From Solidesulfovibrio aerotolerans (GTDB lineage: Bacteria; Desulfobacterota; Desulfovibrionia; Desulfovibrionales; Desulfovibrionaceae), in NCBI RefSeq assembly GCF_009856865.1, contig NZ_WVUD01000012.1, forward strand, positions 1 through 64,000: DNA of 64,000 nt, written 5' to 3'. The position numbers and the translations under genes are program-made. A model generated the notes under the pieces. That model had not been told where the DNA came from and ran no database searches. It saw only the letters and a list, made by a program, of their open reading frames with translations. The number at the start of each line of letters is the position of its first letter. Within the stretch, counting starts at the first letter, position 1. Below, piece after piece: positions 41,679 through 50,277 of this stretch.

Positions 41679-43112
41679 TCAAGCGGTGCGGCCGGCCGGC
41701 GCGGGTTGGCCGGCCGGTACCGGGGCGGGCAGCACAAAGGTAAACGCGCTGCCCGCCCCGGGAACGCTTTCCACGTCGATGACCACACCATGGGCAAAAA
41801 GCACCGCCCGCACCAGCGACAGGCCCAACCCCAGCCCCCGCTTGGTCCGGCTCTTGTCGGCCCGGTAGAGGCGCTCGAAAATGCGGGGGATGTCGTCGGG
41901 GTGCATGCCCTCGCCGGTGTCGGCCACCCGCACGGCCACGCCGGCGGCGAGCTTTGTGGCAGTGATGGTCACCTGGCCGCCCGGCGGCGTGTATTTGACG
42001 GCGTTGTCCAGCAGATTGGCCAGCACCTGGCGCAGCCGGTCGGCATCGGCCACGACCTCCAGGGGGCCGGCGGCATGGGCGCGCAGCGACACCTGTTTTT
42101 CCTCGGCCGCGTATTCGTAGAGTTCCGCTGCCTCGGCCACCAGCCGGGCCATGTCCGTGGGGGCCAGATGCAGGCGCATGGCCCCGGTTTCGGCTTCGGA
42201 GATGTCCATGAGGATGCCGAGCATGGACACCATGCGCCGGGTCTCTTCGGCGCAGTCGAGCAGGGCCTCACGCAGTTCTTCGGGATCGTTTTTGGTGGCG
42301 GCGGCCACTTCCACGGCAGCCAGGGTGCGGGTGGCCGGGGTGCGCAGATCATGGGCCACGTTGTCCAGGGCCTCGCGCATGCCGGCAATAAGCGTGCGGA
42401 TCTTGTCGAGCATGGCGTTAAACAGCCGGGCCAGCTCGCTGAGTTCATCGTCCACGCCGACTTCCGGCACCCGGGCGTCCATGCGGCCGGTGTCGATGGC
42501 CCGCACGGTGTCGATCAAGTCTTTGATGGGTGTCAGCACCCGCCGGGCCAGCAGGAAGCCGGCGGCCAGCCCGAGCAGGGTCACCGGAATCATGATGCCG
42601 GCAAAGATGACCCGGAACCGGCCCAGCAGATCCTCGCGTTCGCTGGCGTCCTTGCCCAGATACACGGCCCCGCCGCCGGGCAGCGTCCGGCAGGCCACCT
42701 CGATCAGCCCGCCTTCGGCCCCGGGATCGGGCAGAAAAAACCACTCGACCGCCTGCTCCGGGGCCACCGGCAACGCCGCGGGCAGGGGCTGGCTGTCGTC
42801 CGGGGTCAGCTCGAAACGATGCGCGCCGTCCGGGCCGTCCACCCGCAGCAGATACTGTTCGACGTCGATATTCTCCCGTTCCAGGCGCAGAAAATCCACC
42901 AGCCCGGTGAGTCCCTTTTTCTGGCTCACCGAGGCATACTCCCGCATTTTCTGCGCCATGGCCGCCCGGTCGCCCTCGCGCACGGCACCGGAGAGCAGGG
43001 AATAGGCCAGCACGAAAAGCGTCAGGGCGCTGAAAATAAAGATCAGGGAATACTGGGCGGTCAGACGAAACGTGGTGGAGCGGATAAGTGGCCGGTTATT
43101 CCTTGAGAACAT
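41679..43112 (-). CDS. OmpR-type two-component sensor histidine kinase
   Basis: 477 residues. Two membrane helices (about 18-42 and 165-190) enclose a periplasmic sensor; then HAMP (about 190-245), DHp with the His in NVAHDLRTPATRTLAAVE, and HATPase (ANLLDNAVKYTPPGG, DTGEGM, RGLGLGLSLVRAV). The start ATG 43112 lies within the last codons of the response regulator (17-bp overlap), so the pair is translationally coupled. Sensor signal unknown. There is no Cys-rich or metal motif in the periplasmic loop. Confidence 0.92.
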   Translation of the reverse strand: MFSRNNRPLIRSTTFRLTAQYSLIFIFSALTLFVLAYSLLSGAVREGDRAAMAQKMREYASVSQKKGLTGLVDFLRLERENIDVEQYLLRVDGPDGAHRFELTPDDSQPLPAALPVAPEQAVEWFFLPDPGAEGGLIEVACRTLPGGGAVYLGKDASEREDLLGRFRVIFAGIMIPVTLLGLAAGFLLARRVLTPIKDLIDTVRAIDTGRMDARVPEVGVDDELSELARLFNAMLDKIRTLIAGMREALDNVAHDLRTPATRTLAAVEVAAATKNDPEELREALLDCAEETRRMVSMLGILMDISEAETGAMRLHLAPTDMARLVAEAAELYEYAAEEKQVSLRAHAAGPLEVVADADRLRQVLANLLDNAVKYTPPGGQVTITATKLAAGVAVRVADTGEGMHPDDIPRIFERLYRADKSRTKRGLGLGLSLVRAVLFAHGVVIDVESVPGAGSAFTFVLPAPVPAGQPAPAGRTA

Positions 43113-43767
43113 AGCCGACCCCGCGCAGGGTGTGGAGCAGCTTCGTGTCATAGTCCCGGTCGATCTTGTTGCGCAGCCGGCACACCAGCACGTCCACCAG
43201 ATTGGTCTGGGGGTCGAAATGGTAGTCCCAGACATGTTCCATAATCATGGTCTTGGACAGCACCTTGTTGGGATTGCGCATGAAATATTCCAGCAGGGCA
43301 AACTCGCGCGGCTGCAACGGTATGGCCGTCCCACCCCGGGCCACTTCCCGGGTGAGCAGATTCATGGACAACTCGCCAACGGCAAGGCGGGTGGGTTCGG
43401 CGATGTTGGTGGCCCGGCGAATCAGCGCCTGGACCCGGGCCAGCAGTTCGGCAAAGGAAAAGGGCTTGGACAGGTAGTCGTCGCCGCCGGTCTCCAGGCC
43501 CCGCACCCGGTCCTCCACCGACCGTTTGGCCGAGAGGATGATGATGGGGGTCATGATCTTTCGCCGGCGCAGTTCTTCGATGACCTTAAGGCCGTCCATA
43601 CCCGGCAGCATCACGTCGATGATGGCCACGGCATACGGCTCGCAGGCCGCCAGTTGCAACCCGTCCGGGCCGTTGGCGGCGTGGTCTGCGGCAAAGCCGT
43701 TTTGGCGCAGGCCGTCGAGGATGAAGGAGGCAATTTTTTCATCGTCCTCAATCAGGAGGATGCGCAT
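43096..43767 (-). CDS. OmpR/PhoB-family response regulator
   Basis: 223 residues from ATG 43767 (AAGGA 10 nt upstream). Receiver: LLIEDDEKIASF, phospho-acceptor in VAIIDVMLPGMDGLKV, ILSAKRS, YLSKPF. C-terminal winged helix: LLTREVARGGTAIPLQPREF, MIMEHVWDYHFDPQTNLVDV, LRGVGYVL. A DNA-binding transcription factor partner of the kinase whose gene overlaps its 3' end. A perfect 16-bp palindrome 71 nt upstream is a candidate binding site. Confidence 0.93.
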   Translation of the reverse strand: MRILLIEDDEKIASFILDGLRQNGFAADHAANGPDGLQLAACEPYAVAIIDVMLPGMDGLKVIEELRRRKIMTPIIILSAKRSVEDRVRGLETGGDDYLSKPFSFAELLARVQALIRRATNIAEPTRLAVGELSMNLLTREVARGGTAIPLQPREFALLEYFMRNPNKVLSKTMIMEHVWDYHFDPQTNLVDVLVCRLRNKIDRDYDTKLLHTLRGVGYVLKE

Positions 43768-44072
43768 GGGGCAAGTGTCCTTGTCGCTGTGATCGGCGGC
43801 CTCGGGTGTGGGCGACGGCGGCCGTACGGTGTGCGTCCCGGTATACATACCGGCCCCCATACTGACCAGCCTGCGGCTGCGCCAGGGGGAGTTCCCCTTT
43901 TTTCAAATCTGTAATCGCCATCCCGGCGTAACCCCTGCCGGCGGCCGGCACGGATTGACAAAAGGGTTCGATTCAAGCAGTTTTGTGCATTGCAGATTCG
44001 CCTCGTCGTATTGCCGTCTGCGGCCGCCGCGAGGCGACCGAATGCGTTTTGCCCAAAGGAATTGGTGCCCCC
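43768..44072. other. divergent region between response regulator and amino-acid ABC genes
   Basis: 305 bp. A TTGACA at 43955-43960 may be the -35 of the ABC operon promoter, but no clear -10 follows at 16-18 nt. AAAGGA at 44055 is the ribosome site of the ATPase gene. No tRNA or other RNA was identified; GGGTTCGATTC at 43964 resembles a T-arm by chance. Confidence 0.35.
43838..43853. promoter_or_regulatory. perfect palindrome upstream of the response regulator
   Basis: CCGGTAT-AC-ATACCGG, arms of 7 bp. The core contains TATACAT, which could also be a -10 element on either strand. Candidate operator for autoregulation; not tested. Confidence 0.4.
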
Positions 44073-44801
<729 letters not shown>

Positions 44802-44859
44802 CGCCCAAAAAGCGGGCAATAGCCCGCAAACCCTTCAAATGCCTAGAAAGGAGGCCTCC

Positions 44860-45678
44860 ATGCGCATTGCAGTCCGGTTTACCGTTCTTGCCTGCCTGCT
44901 CACCCTTTTTGCGGCCATTCCCGCCCTGGCCGGCAAACTCGAAGACATCAAGGCGCGTGGAGCCCTTGTGGCCGGCGTCAAGGATTCCCAGCGTCCCTTT
45001 GGCTACGTGGACGAAAAATCCAACCAGATCGTGGGCTTTGAAATCGACCTCATGCAGGCGCTGGCCGAGCGCCTGGGCGTCAAACTCGAACTCAAACCCG
45101 TGACCTCCTCCACCCGTATCCCCATGCTCACCCAGGGTGCCGTGGACATCGTGGCCGCCACCATGACCCACAAAAAAGAGCGCGAGGATCAGGTCGATTT
45201 CTCCATCACCTATTTCATGACCGGCCAGAAGCTGCTGGTCAAAAAAGACGGCGGCATCAAGTCCGTGGCCGATCTGGCCGGCAAGAAGGTCGGGTCCGTC
45301 AAGGGTTCCACCTCCGAGCAGAATGTCAAAAAGGCCCAGCCCGACACCACCGTCATCTCCTTTGAGACCTACCCCGAAGCCTTCCTGGCCCTTAAGCAGG
45401 GCAAGGTCCAGGCCATGACCACCGACGAATCCATCCTGGTCGGCGTCAAAAACAGCGATGACAAGCCCGAAGCCTGGGACATCGTGGGTGAATACATCTC
45501 CCCCGAACCCTACGGCCTGGGTGTTGCGGAAAATGATTCCAAGTTCCGCGATTTCGTCAACCTGGCGCTCATGGACATGTGGACCAAGGGCGAATACCAA
45601 AAGATCTACGACAAGTGGTTCGGCAAGGACACCAAGGACTATATCCCGCTGACCTGGAAGATGGAGTTGTGGCCGTAG
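44860..45678 (+). CDS. amino-acid ABC transporter periplasmic binding protein (family 3)
   Basis: 272 residues, AAAGGAGG before ATG 44860. Signal peptide to about residue 24 (ends ALAG). The body is a family-3 binding protein: VGFEIDLMQALAERLGV, IPMLTQGAVDIVAATMT, VDFSITYFMTGQKLLV, GKKVGSVKGSTSEQNVKK, and EPYGLGVAENDSKFRDFVN. The binding residues (Arg/Asp in the cleft) suggest glutamate/glutamine or a cystine-like ligand, but the ligand is not certain. Followed by an intercistronic hairpin, then two permeases. Confidence 0.92.
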   Translation: MRIAVRFTVLACLLTLFAAIPALAGKLEDIKARGALVAGVKDSQRPFGYVDEKSNQIVGFEIDLMQALAERLGVKLELKPVTSSTRIPMLTQGAVDIVAATMTHKKEREDQVDFSITYFMTGQKLLVKKDGGIKSVADLAGKKVGSVKGSTSEQNVKKAQPDTTVISFETYPEAFLALKQGKVQAMTTDESILVGVKNSDDKPEAWDIVGEYISPEPYGLGVAENDSKFRDFVNLALMDMWTKGEYQKIYDKWFGKDTKDYIPLTWKMELWP

Positions 45679-45707
45679 ACGAGGCCGCCTGACGTATACT
45701 TTGCCGC

Positions 45708-45736
45708 GCGGCCGGGGGGATTGCCCCTCCGGCCGC
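45708..45736 (+). promoter_or_regulatory. intercistronic hairpin between binding-protein and permease genes
   Basis: GCGGCCGGGGGG and CCCCTCCGGCCGC pair with one G-U. A second small stem, CCGGAG-TCCG-CTCCGG, follows at 45744-45759. Likely lowers permease relative to binding-protein expression, by mRNA 3'-end protection. It resembles a half of the dispersed hairpin elements and may derive from one. Confidence 0.5.
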
Positions 45737-45779
45737 CCTTGCGCCGGAGTCCGCTCCGGCCGGTTCGTGGGGAAGACTC

Positions 45780-46481
45780 TTGGCGTATCAATTCGATTTC
45801 GGACAGGTGGTCAGCGGGGAATACGGCCAGTGGCTGCTCTCGGGGCTGGACGTCACCCTGCGCATCTCCGGCATTGCCATCGTGCTGTCTCTGGCCCTGG
45901 GCACGCTGGTGGCTGTTTTGCGGCTGTCCAAGGTGCGCCCGCTGGTCTGGCTGGCGGCCTCGTTCACGGAATTTTTCCGCAACACGCCCTTGCTGGTACA
46001 GATTTTTTTCTGGTATTTCGGCTCTTACAGCGTGCTCCCGGACGCTGTGAACGAGTGGCTCTACGCCCGCGACTTCGAATTCGCCTGCGGCGTCATTGCG
46101 CTGACCGTCTACACCGCCGCCTTTATCGCCGAAGAAATCCGGTCCGGCATCTTCTCCATCCCCAAAAACCAGCTCGAAGCCTCCCGGGCCTGCGGCCTGT
46201 CCTTTCTCCAGGCCATGGCCTACGTGATCTTGCCCCAAGCCTTTCGGGTCATCATCCCGCCACTGATTTCCCAGTTTCTCAATCTCATCAAAAACTCGTC
46301 CCTGGTCATGACCATCGGCGTCATGGATCTGACCTACATGGCCCGACAAATCGAGGCCCACACCTTCCACGGTTTCGAGGCCTTCACCGTGTCCACGCTG
46401 ATGTATCTCACGATTTCCTTGATCGTCTCCTTCTCCGTCAACCTCTATAACCGCTACGTGCTGCACGTGCGGTCACGGTAG
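45780..46481 (+). CDS. amino-acid ABC transporter permease (first)
   Basis: 233 residues, TTG start at 45780 after GTGGGGAAGACTC. Five or so helices. Family signature near 165-200 with EASRACGLSFLQAMAYVILP (EAA motif) and the N-terminal GLDVTLRISGIAIVLSLALG typical of HisM/GlnP-type permeases; FFRNTPLLVQIFFWYFG is the conserved amphipathic region. Forms the membrane channel with the second permease, whose gene starts 10 nt downstream. Confidence 0.9.
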   Translation: MAYQFDFGQVVSGEYGQWLLSGLDVTLRISGIAIVLSLALGTLVAVLRLSKVRPLVWLAASFTEFFRNTPLLVQIFFWYFGSYSVLPDAVNEWLYARDFEFACGVIALTVYTAAFIAEEIRSGIFSIPKNQLEASRACGLSFLQAMAYVILPQAFRVIIPPLISQFLNLIKNSSLVMTIGVMDLTYMARQIEAHTFHGFEAFTVSTLMYLTISLIVSFSVNLYNRYVLHVRSR

Positions 46482-46491
46482 GAGGCTGACG

Positions 46492-47187
46492 ATGCATTGG
46501 GACACGGTTTATAAAAATTTAGACTACCTCCTCATCGGTGCCTACCCCCAGGGACCACTGGGCGGGCTGGCCATGACCGTCATCCTGGCCGTCGGCGGCA
46601 TCTTCGGTGCCTTCTGGCTGGGGCTGGGCTGCGGCCTCATGCGCATCTCCAAACGGCGTCGCCTGCGCTGGCCGGCTATGTTTTTCATCGAAATCATCCG
46701 GGGCACGCCGCTGCTCATGGTCGTCTTCTGGTTTTATTTCCTGGCACCGGTGGTCTTTGGCCACACCCTGCCCGAAGCCGAAAGCGCGCTCATTGCCCTG
46801 ATCGTTTTCACCAGCGCCTACATCGCCGAAATCGTGCGCGCCGGCGTCGAGGCCCTGCCCAAAGGCCAGATGGAGGCCGCCCGAGGCTCGGGCCTGTCCC
46901 ATGTGCAGGCCATGATCTTTATCATCCTGCCCCAGGCGCTCTTCAATATGATCCCGTCCTTCGTCAACCAGTTCGTTTCCTTGACCAAAGACACCTCCCT
47001 GGCCTTTATCATCGGTGTGAACGAACTGACCAAGGCCGCAACGCAAGTCAACAACCGCACGCTCACCGCACCCACGGAAATTTTCATCACCATCGCCCTG
47101 CTCTATTTCGTCATCTGCTACTGCTTAACGGAATTCTCCCGCTACCTCGAACGCCGCATCAACCGCTACCAGGCCCGCGGCCGTTAG
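46492..47187 (+). CDS. amino-acid ABC transporter permease (second)
   Basis: 231 residues, AGGAGG before ATG 46492. Same family as the first permease: FIEIIRGTPLLMVVFWFYF and the EAA motif MEAARGSGLSHVQAMIFIIL. About five helices. Last gene of the importer operon; a dispersed element begins 28 nt after the stop and is a candidate terminator. Confidence 0.9.
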   Translation: MHWDTVYKNLDYLLIGAYPQGPLGGLAMTVILAVGGIFGAFWLGLGCGLMRISKRRRLRWPAMFFIEIIRGTPLLMVVFWFYFLAPVVFGHTLPEAESALIALIVFTSAYIAEIVRAGVEALPKGQMEAARGSGLSHVQAMIFIILPQALFNMIPSFVNQFVSLTKDTSLAFIIGVNELTKAATQVNNRTLTAPTEIFITIALLYFVICYCLTEFSRYLERRINRYQARGR

Positions 47188-47215
47188 GCGAGAGAAGGGA
47201 AGAGAAGGCAGAAGA

Positions 47216-47361
47216 TGCCTCCGGCGGCCGGGGGGATGATCCCCCCGGACCCCCCGACGGGAGAAGTTTTTAAGGGGAGGGTGAAGCGGCAGACGCTCCC
47301 CTATAACCCCTGCCTTCCAGGAGGGATTCCAAAGGGGCCACCCCTTTGGCCGCCGGAGGCA
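47216..47361. repeat. dispersed hairpin element, copy E1 (146 bp form)
   Basis: TGCCTCCGGCGGCC with GGGGGG-ATGAT-CCCCCC at the left, AAAGGGG-CCA-CCCCTTT with GGCCGCCGGAGGCA at the right. It is the reverse complement of the D/F type. The 321-bp gap between the permease and the alpha/beta hydrolase is mostly made of this and the following half-element. Confidence 0.9.
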
Positions 47362-47414
47362 CTCTTTGACGCTACAAAAGTCCACCGCCGGGGCAACGCC
47401 GTTCCCCCTTCACC

Positions 47415-47459
47415 CCTTTGGGGGGTCCGGGGGCCTCAGGCCCCCGGCCGCCGGAGGCA
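47415..47459. repeat. half of a dispersed hairpin element, copy E2
   Basis: GGGGGTCCGGGGG-CCTC-AGGCCCCCGG followed by CCGCCGGAGGCA. It is one end only, in the same orientation as the right end of E1. Confidence 0.7.
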
Positions 47460-47508
47460 TCCCCCCTTATTCCCTCACCCTCATCCTCACCCACTGTCCG
47501 GGAGCGCC

Positions 47509-48363
47509 ATGAAATACGTTGCTGTTGCCTGTATTGCCGCCATGTTGGCCTATTGTGGCTACCTCACGCTGCTGTATGTGGGCCAGGACGCCATGGTCTT
47601 TCCGGGCCGGGTGGCCAACCCGGCCCGGACCGCAGACATCAAGCAGTATTACAAGCAATTGGAAGCGTTTGACGTCACGGCGGCCGACGGGACAGGGCTT
47701 CACGGCTATTATCTGCCGCGCCGGCGTGACGGCCGGCTCCAGCCGGCGGTGCTTTATTTTGCCGGCAACGCCGAGGAGCAGACCGGGTTTTTCCTGTGGT
47801 CGCCCAATGAGTTGAGCGCCTACACGGTGGCCGGGGTGGACTATCGGGGCTACGGCACTTCCGATGGCAAGCCGACGGAAGCGCTGGTCAAGGCTGACGC
47901 GCTGGCTGTGTACGATGCGCTGCTTAAAAAACTCGGGCCGGATGGCCGCATTGTGGTCATGGGCCGCAGTCTGGGTTCGGGTGTGGCGGCGTATGTCGCC
48001 GGCAACCGGCCGGTTGCCGGGGTCATTTTGGTGACGCCGTATGATTCCCTGGCTGCCGTGGGCCAGGGCAGCCACCCGTTCGCCCCGGTGCGCCTGCTTC
48101 TGAAGCATCCCTTTGACGTGGCCCCGGATGCAGCCCGGGTCACGGCACCGGCGCTGTTCCTCATTGCCGGGGACGACACGCTCATCCCGCCACTCCACGC
48201 GAAGCGGTTGGCCGAGGTCTGGCCCGGCCCCAAAGCGGTCGAGACCATTATCGGGGCCAGCCACAACAACCTTCTTGATAATCCTATGTACTGGAAATTG
48301 ATTCGTGAATTCCTGGAGGGGTGCCTGGGGACCGGCGCGCCGCAGCCGGCTGCCGCCAATTAG
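47509..48363 (+). CDS. alpha/beta hydrolase with N-terminal membrane anchor
   Basis: 284 residues from ATG 47509. A hydrophobic N-terminal segment (about 3-22) acts as anchor or signal. Alpha/beta-hydrolase fold of the YqiA/BAAT-like group: VLYFAGNAEEQTGFF, VDYRGYGTSDGKP, nucleophile Ser in VVMGRSLGSGVAAYVA, acid Asp in LIAGDDTLIPP, His in ASHNNLL. Substrate unknown. Stop TAG overlaps the stop of the convergent hflX gene (TTAG). Confidence 0.8.
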   Translation: MKYVAVACIAAMLAYCGYLTLLYVGQDAMVFPGRVANPARTADIKQYYKQLEAFDVTAADGTGLHGYYLPRRRDGRLQPAVLYFAGNAEEQTGFFLWSPNELSAYTVAGVDYRGYGTSDGKPTEALVKADALAVYDALLKKLGPDGRIVVMGRSLGSGVAAYVAGNRPVAGVILVTPYDSLAAVGQGSHPFAPVRLLLKHPFDVAPDAARVTAPALFLIAGDDTLIPPLHAKRLAEVWPGPKAVETIIGASHNNLLDNPMYWKLIREFLEGCLGTGAPQPAAAN

Positions 48364-50171
48364 TCGATAAGCGCCTCGTCCGGGTCCGGGACGGCGTACG
48401 GGACAGCGTCTGCCGGCCCAGCCTCGGCTTCTTCGGCCCCGGTGGCATTGTTTCGCGTCACCCGCGCGCCCGGCCCGCTGCGCACCCGGTCCAGGATGGC
48501 ACCGGTCAGTTCACTTAGGCCCTCGCGGGTCTTGGCCGAGAGCGTTATGGCTTCGGGAAAGACATTTCGCAACGCACCACGTAATTCCTCGGGCACGGAA
48601 TCCCACTTGTTGAGCACGAACAGGCGCGGCACGTCGCCAAGCTCCATCTCTTGCAGGATATCGGCCACGGCGGCGGCTTGGGCCTCCACCTCGGGATGGG
48701 AGGCGTCAGCCACGGCAACGAGCAGATCCGCTGCTTCCAGTTCTTCCAGCGTGGCCCGAAAGGCTTCTTTGAGCTCCTTGGGCAGTTCGCGGATAAACCC
48801 CACCGTGTCGGTCAGGATTATCTCGTGGTCGCTGGGAAAGCGCAGCCGGCGGCTGGTCGGATCGAGGGTGGCGAACAGGCGGTTTTCGGCCAAAACGGCG
48901 CTGCCGGTCAGGGTATTGAGCAGCGTTGATTTGCCGGCGTTGGTATAGCCGACAAGCGACACCACCGGCAGTCCGGCCCTGGCCCGGCCGGCCCGGGCGG
49001 CGGCCCGGCGTTTGCGCAATTCCTTGAGTTCATCCTTGATGCGCCCGATGCGTTCGCGAATGCGCCGCCGATCCACTTCGAGCTTGGTTTCGCCCGGTCC
49101 CCGGCCGCCAATGCCGCCCATGAGCCGCGACATGGCCCGGTCCTGGCGCACCAGACGCGGTTGCAAATATTTAAGCTGGGCCATTTCCACTTGCAGCTTG
49201 CCCGAGCGGGTGGCGGCGTGCTGGGCAAAAATGTCGAGGATCAACTGGGTGCGGTCGATGACCCGCAGTTGGGTCACCTCGGCCAGGTTGCGGATCTGGG
49301 ACGGCGACAGTTCGCCGTCAAAGACCAGCAGCGAAGCCCCGGCCCGCAAGGCCGCAATCTCGATCTCGGCCAGTTTGCCCTTGCCGAGCAAAAATTTCGG
49401 ATTGACCGTGGCCACGCGCTGCACCACCCGCTCGGCAATATCCAACCCGGCCGTGTCGGCCAGGGCGGCCAACTCGTCCAGGGAGGCTTCCTGGACGGGC
49501 TTGGGGGTGCTGGCCACGCTGACCAACACGGCGCGCTCGCGGCCCGAAGCGGATTTGCCCGGGGTGTCGATGCGCTCGCCTTCGCGGGCCAGTTCGGCTT
49601 CCAGGGCCTCGGCCAGGGCGGTAAAATCCTCGTCCACCCGGTCAAACGGACGCGGCGGCAGCACGTCGTAGGGCGCGTCGCCGGCTCCGGGCGGCAGCAG
49701 ATGGGCTACATGCAGCGCCACAGGCGCGGCCAGACCGTCGATGGTCAGCGCCGCCACGGAGTCCAGGCGCAAAAAGAGCATGTCGGTCAAATCTTCTTCA
49801 TTGAGCGGCTCGCCGGCCAGATGGACGTGGAGCAGGCGCAGCCCGCGCAACCGGCCGGAGCTTAAGCGCGCCCGGTCGAGTTCGGGGATGAGGATGCCCT
49901 TTTGATTGCCGACGATGATGTGGGCCGGGCGGCCTTTGCGATCAATGAGCAAGCCGACCTGACGACCGATGCCGTAGGCGATGGCGGCCAGTTCCCGGGC
50001 CTGATCGACGGTATAGCCGCCGACAGCGGGATAGCGCCGCGTTCCCAAACGTTCCAATGCTTTGACCTGACTGGGTTTCAGTCCGATCACGTTGCCGACG
50101 ACCTTGGCAGCTATGGCGAATCCTTTTTGTTGGAGGGGCAGTGCCGCAGACGCGGCGACCGGGCAGTACAA
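48360..50171 (-). CDS. hflX: ribosome-associated GTPase HflX
   Basis: 603 residues if read from TTG 50171. The N-terminal HflX domain (about 200-350: VQRVATVNPKFLLGKGKLAE, VFDGELSPSQIRNL, VIDRTQLILDIFAQHA) and Gly-rich linker GGIGGRGPGETKLEVDRRRI come before the G domain (VGYTNAGKSTLLNTLTG, DTVGFIRELPKEL, NKWD). HflX splits stalled ribosomes and binds the 50S subunit. A further N-terminal part of about 170 residues is longer than in E. coli. The true start is doubtful: the best ribosome site (AAAAGGA) is before an ATA at 50114. Confidence 0.9.
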   Translation of the reverse strand: MYCPVAASAALPLQQKGFAIAAKVVGNVIGLKPSQVKALERLGTRRYPAVGGYTVDQARELAAIAYGIGRQVGLLIDRKGRPAHIIVGNQKGILIPELDRARLSSGRLRGLRLLHVHLAGEPLNEEDLTDMLFLRLDSVAALTIDGLAAPVALHVAHLLPPGAGDAPYDVLPPRPFDRVDEDFTALAEALEAELAREGERIDTPGKSASGRERAVLVSVASTPKPVQEASLDELAALADTAGLDIAERVVQRVATVNPKFLLGKGKLAEIEIAALRAGASLLVFDGELSPSQIRNLAEVTQLRVIDRTQLILDIFAQHAATRSGKLQVEMAQLKYLQPRLVRQDRAMSRLMGGIGGRGPGETKLEVDRRRIRERIGRIKDELKELRKRRAAARAGRARAGLPVVSLVGYTNAGKSTLLNTLTGSAVLAENRLFATLDPTSRRLRFPSDHEIILTDTVGFIRELPKELKEAFRATLEELEAADLLVAVADASHPEVEAQAAAVADILQEMELGDVPRLFVLNKWDSVPEELRGALRNVFPEAITLSAKTREGLSELTGAILDRVRSGPGARVTRNNATGAEEAEAGPADAVPYAVPDPDEALID

Positions 50172-50277
50172 GAATTACCGAACGGCATGCCTGTAGCGCG
50201 CTAGCCGCCCCTCCGGCAAGGGGTCGTAGCGTCGTTTGGCTGGAACAGGGGCGCAAGGGCGATGGAAACGACTGCGG

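Noticed and set aside
43955-43990. T-arm-like GGGTTCGATTC suggesting a tRNA
   Set aside because: No acceptor stem, anticodon arm or CCA partner around it.
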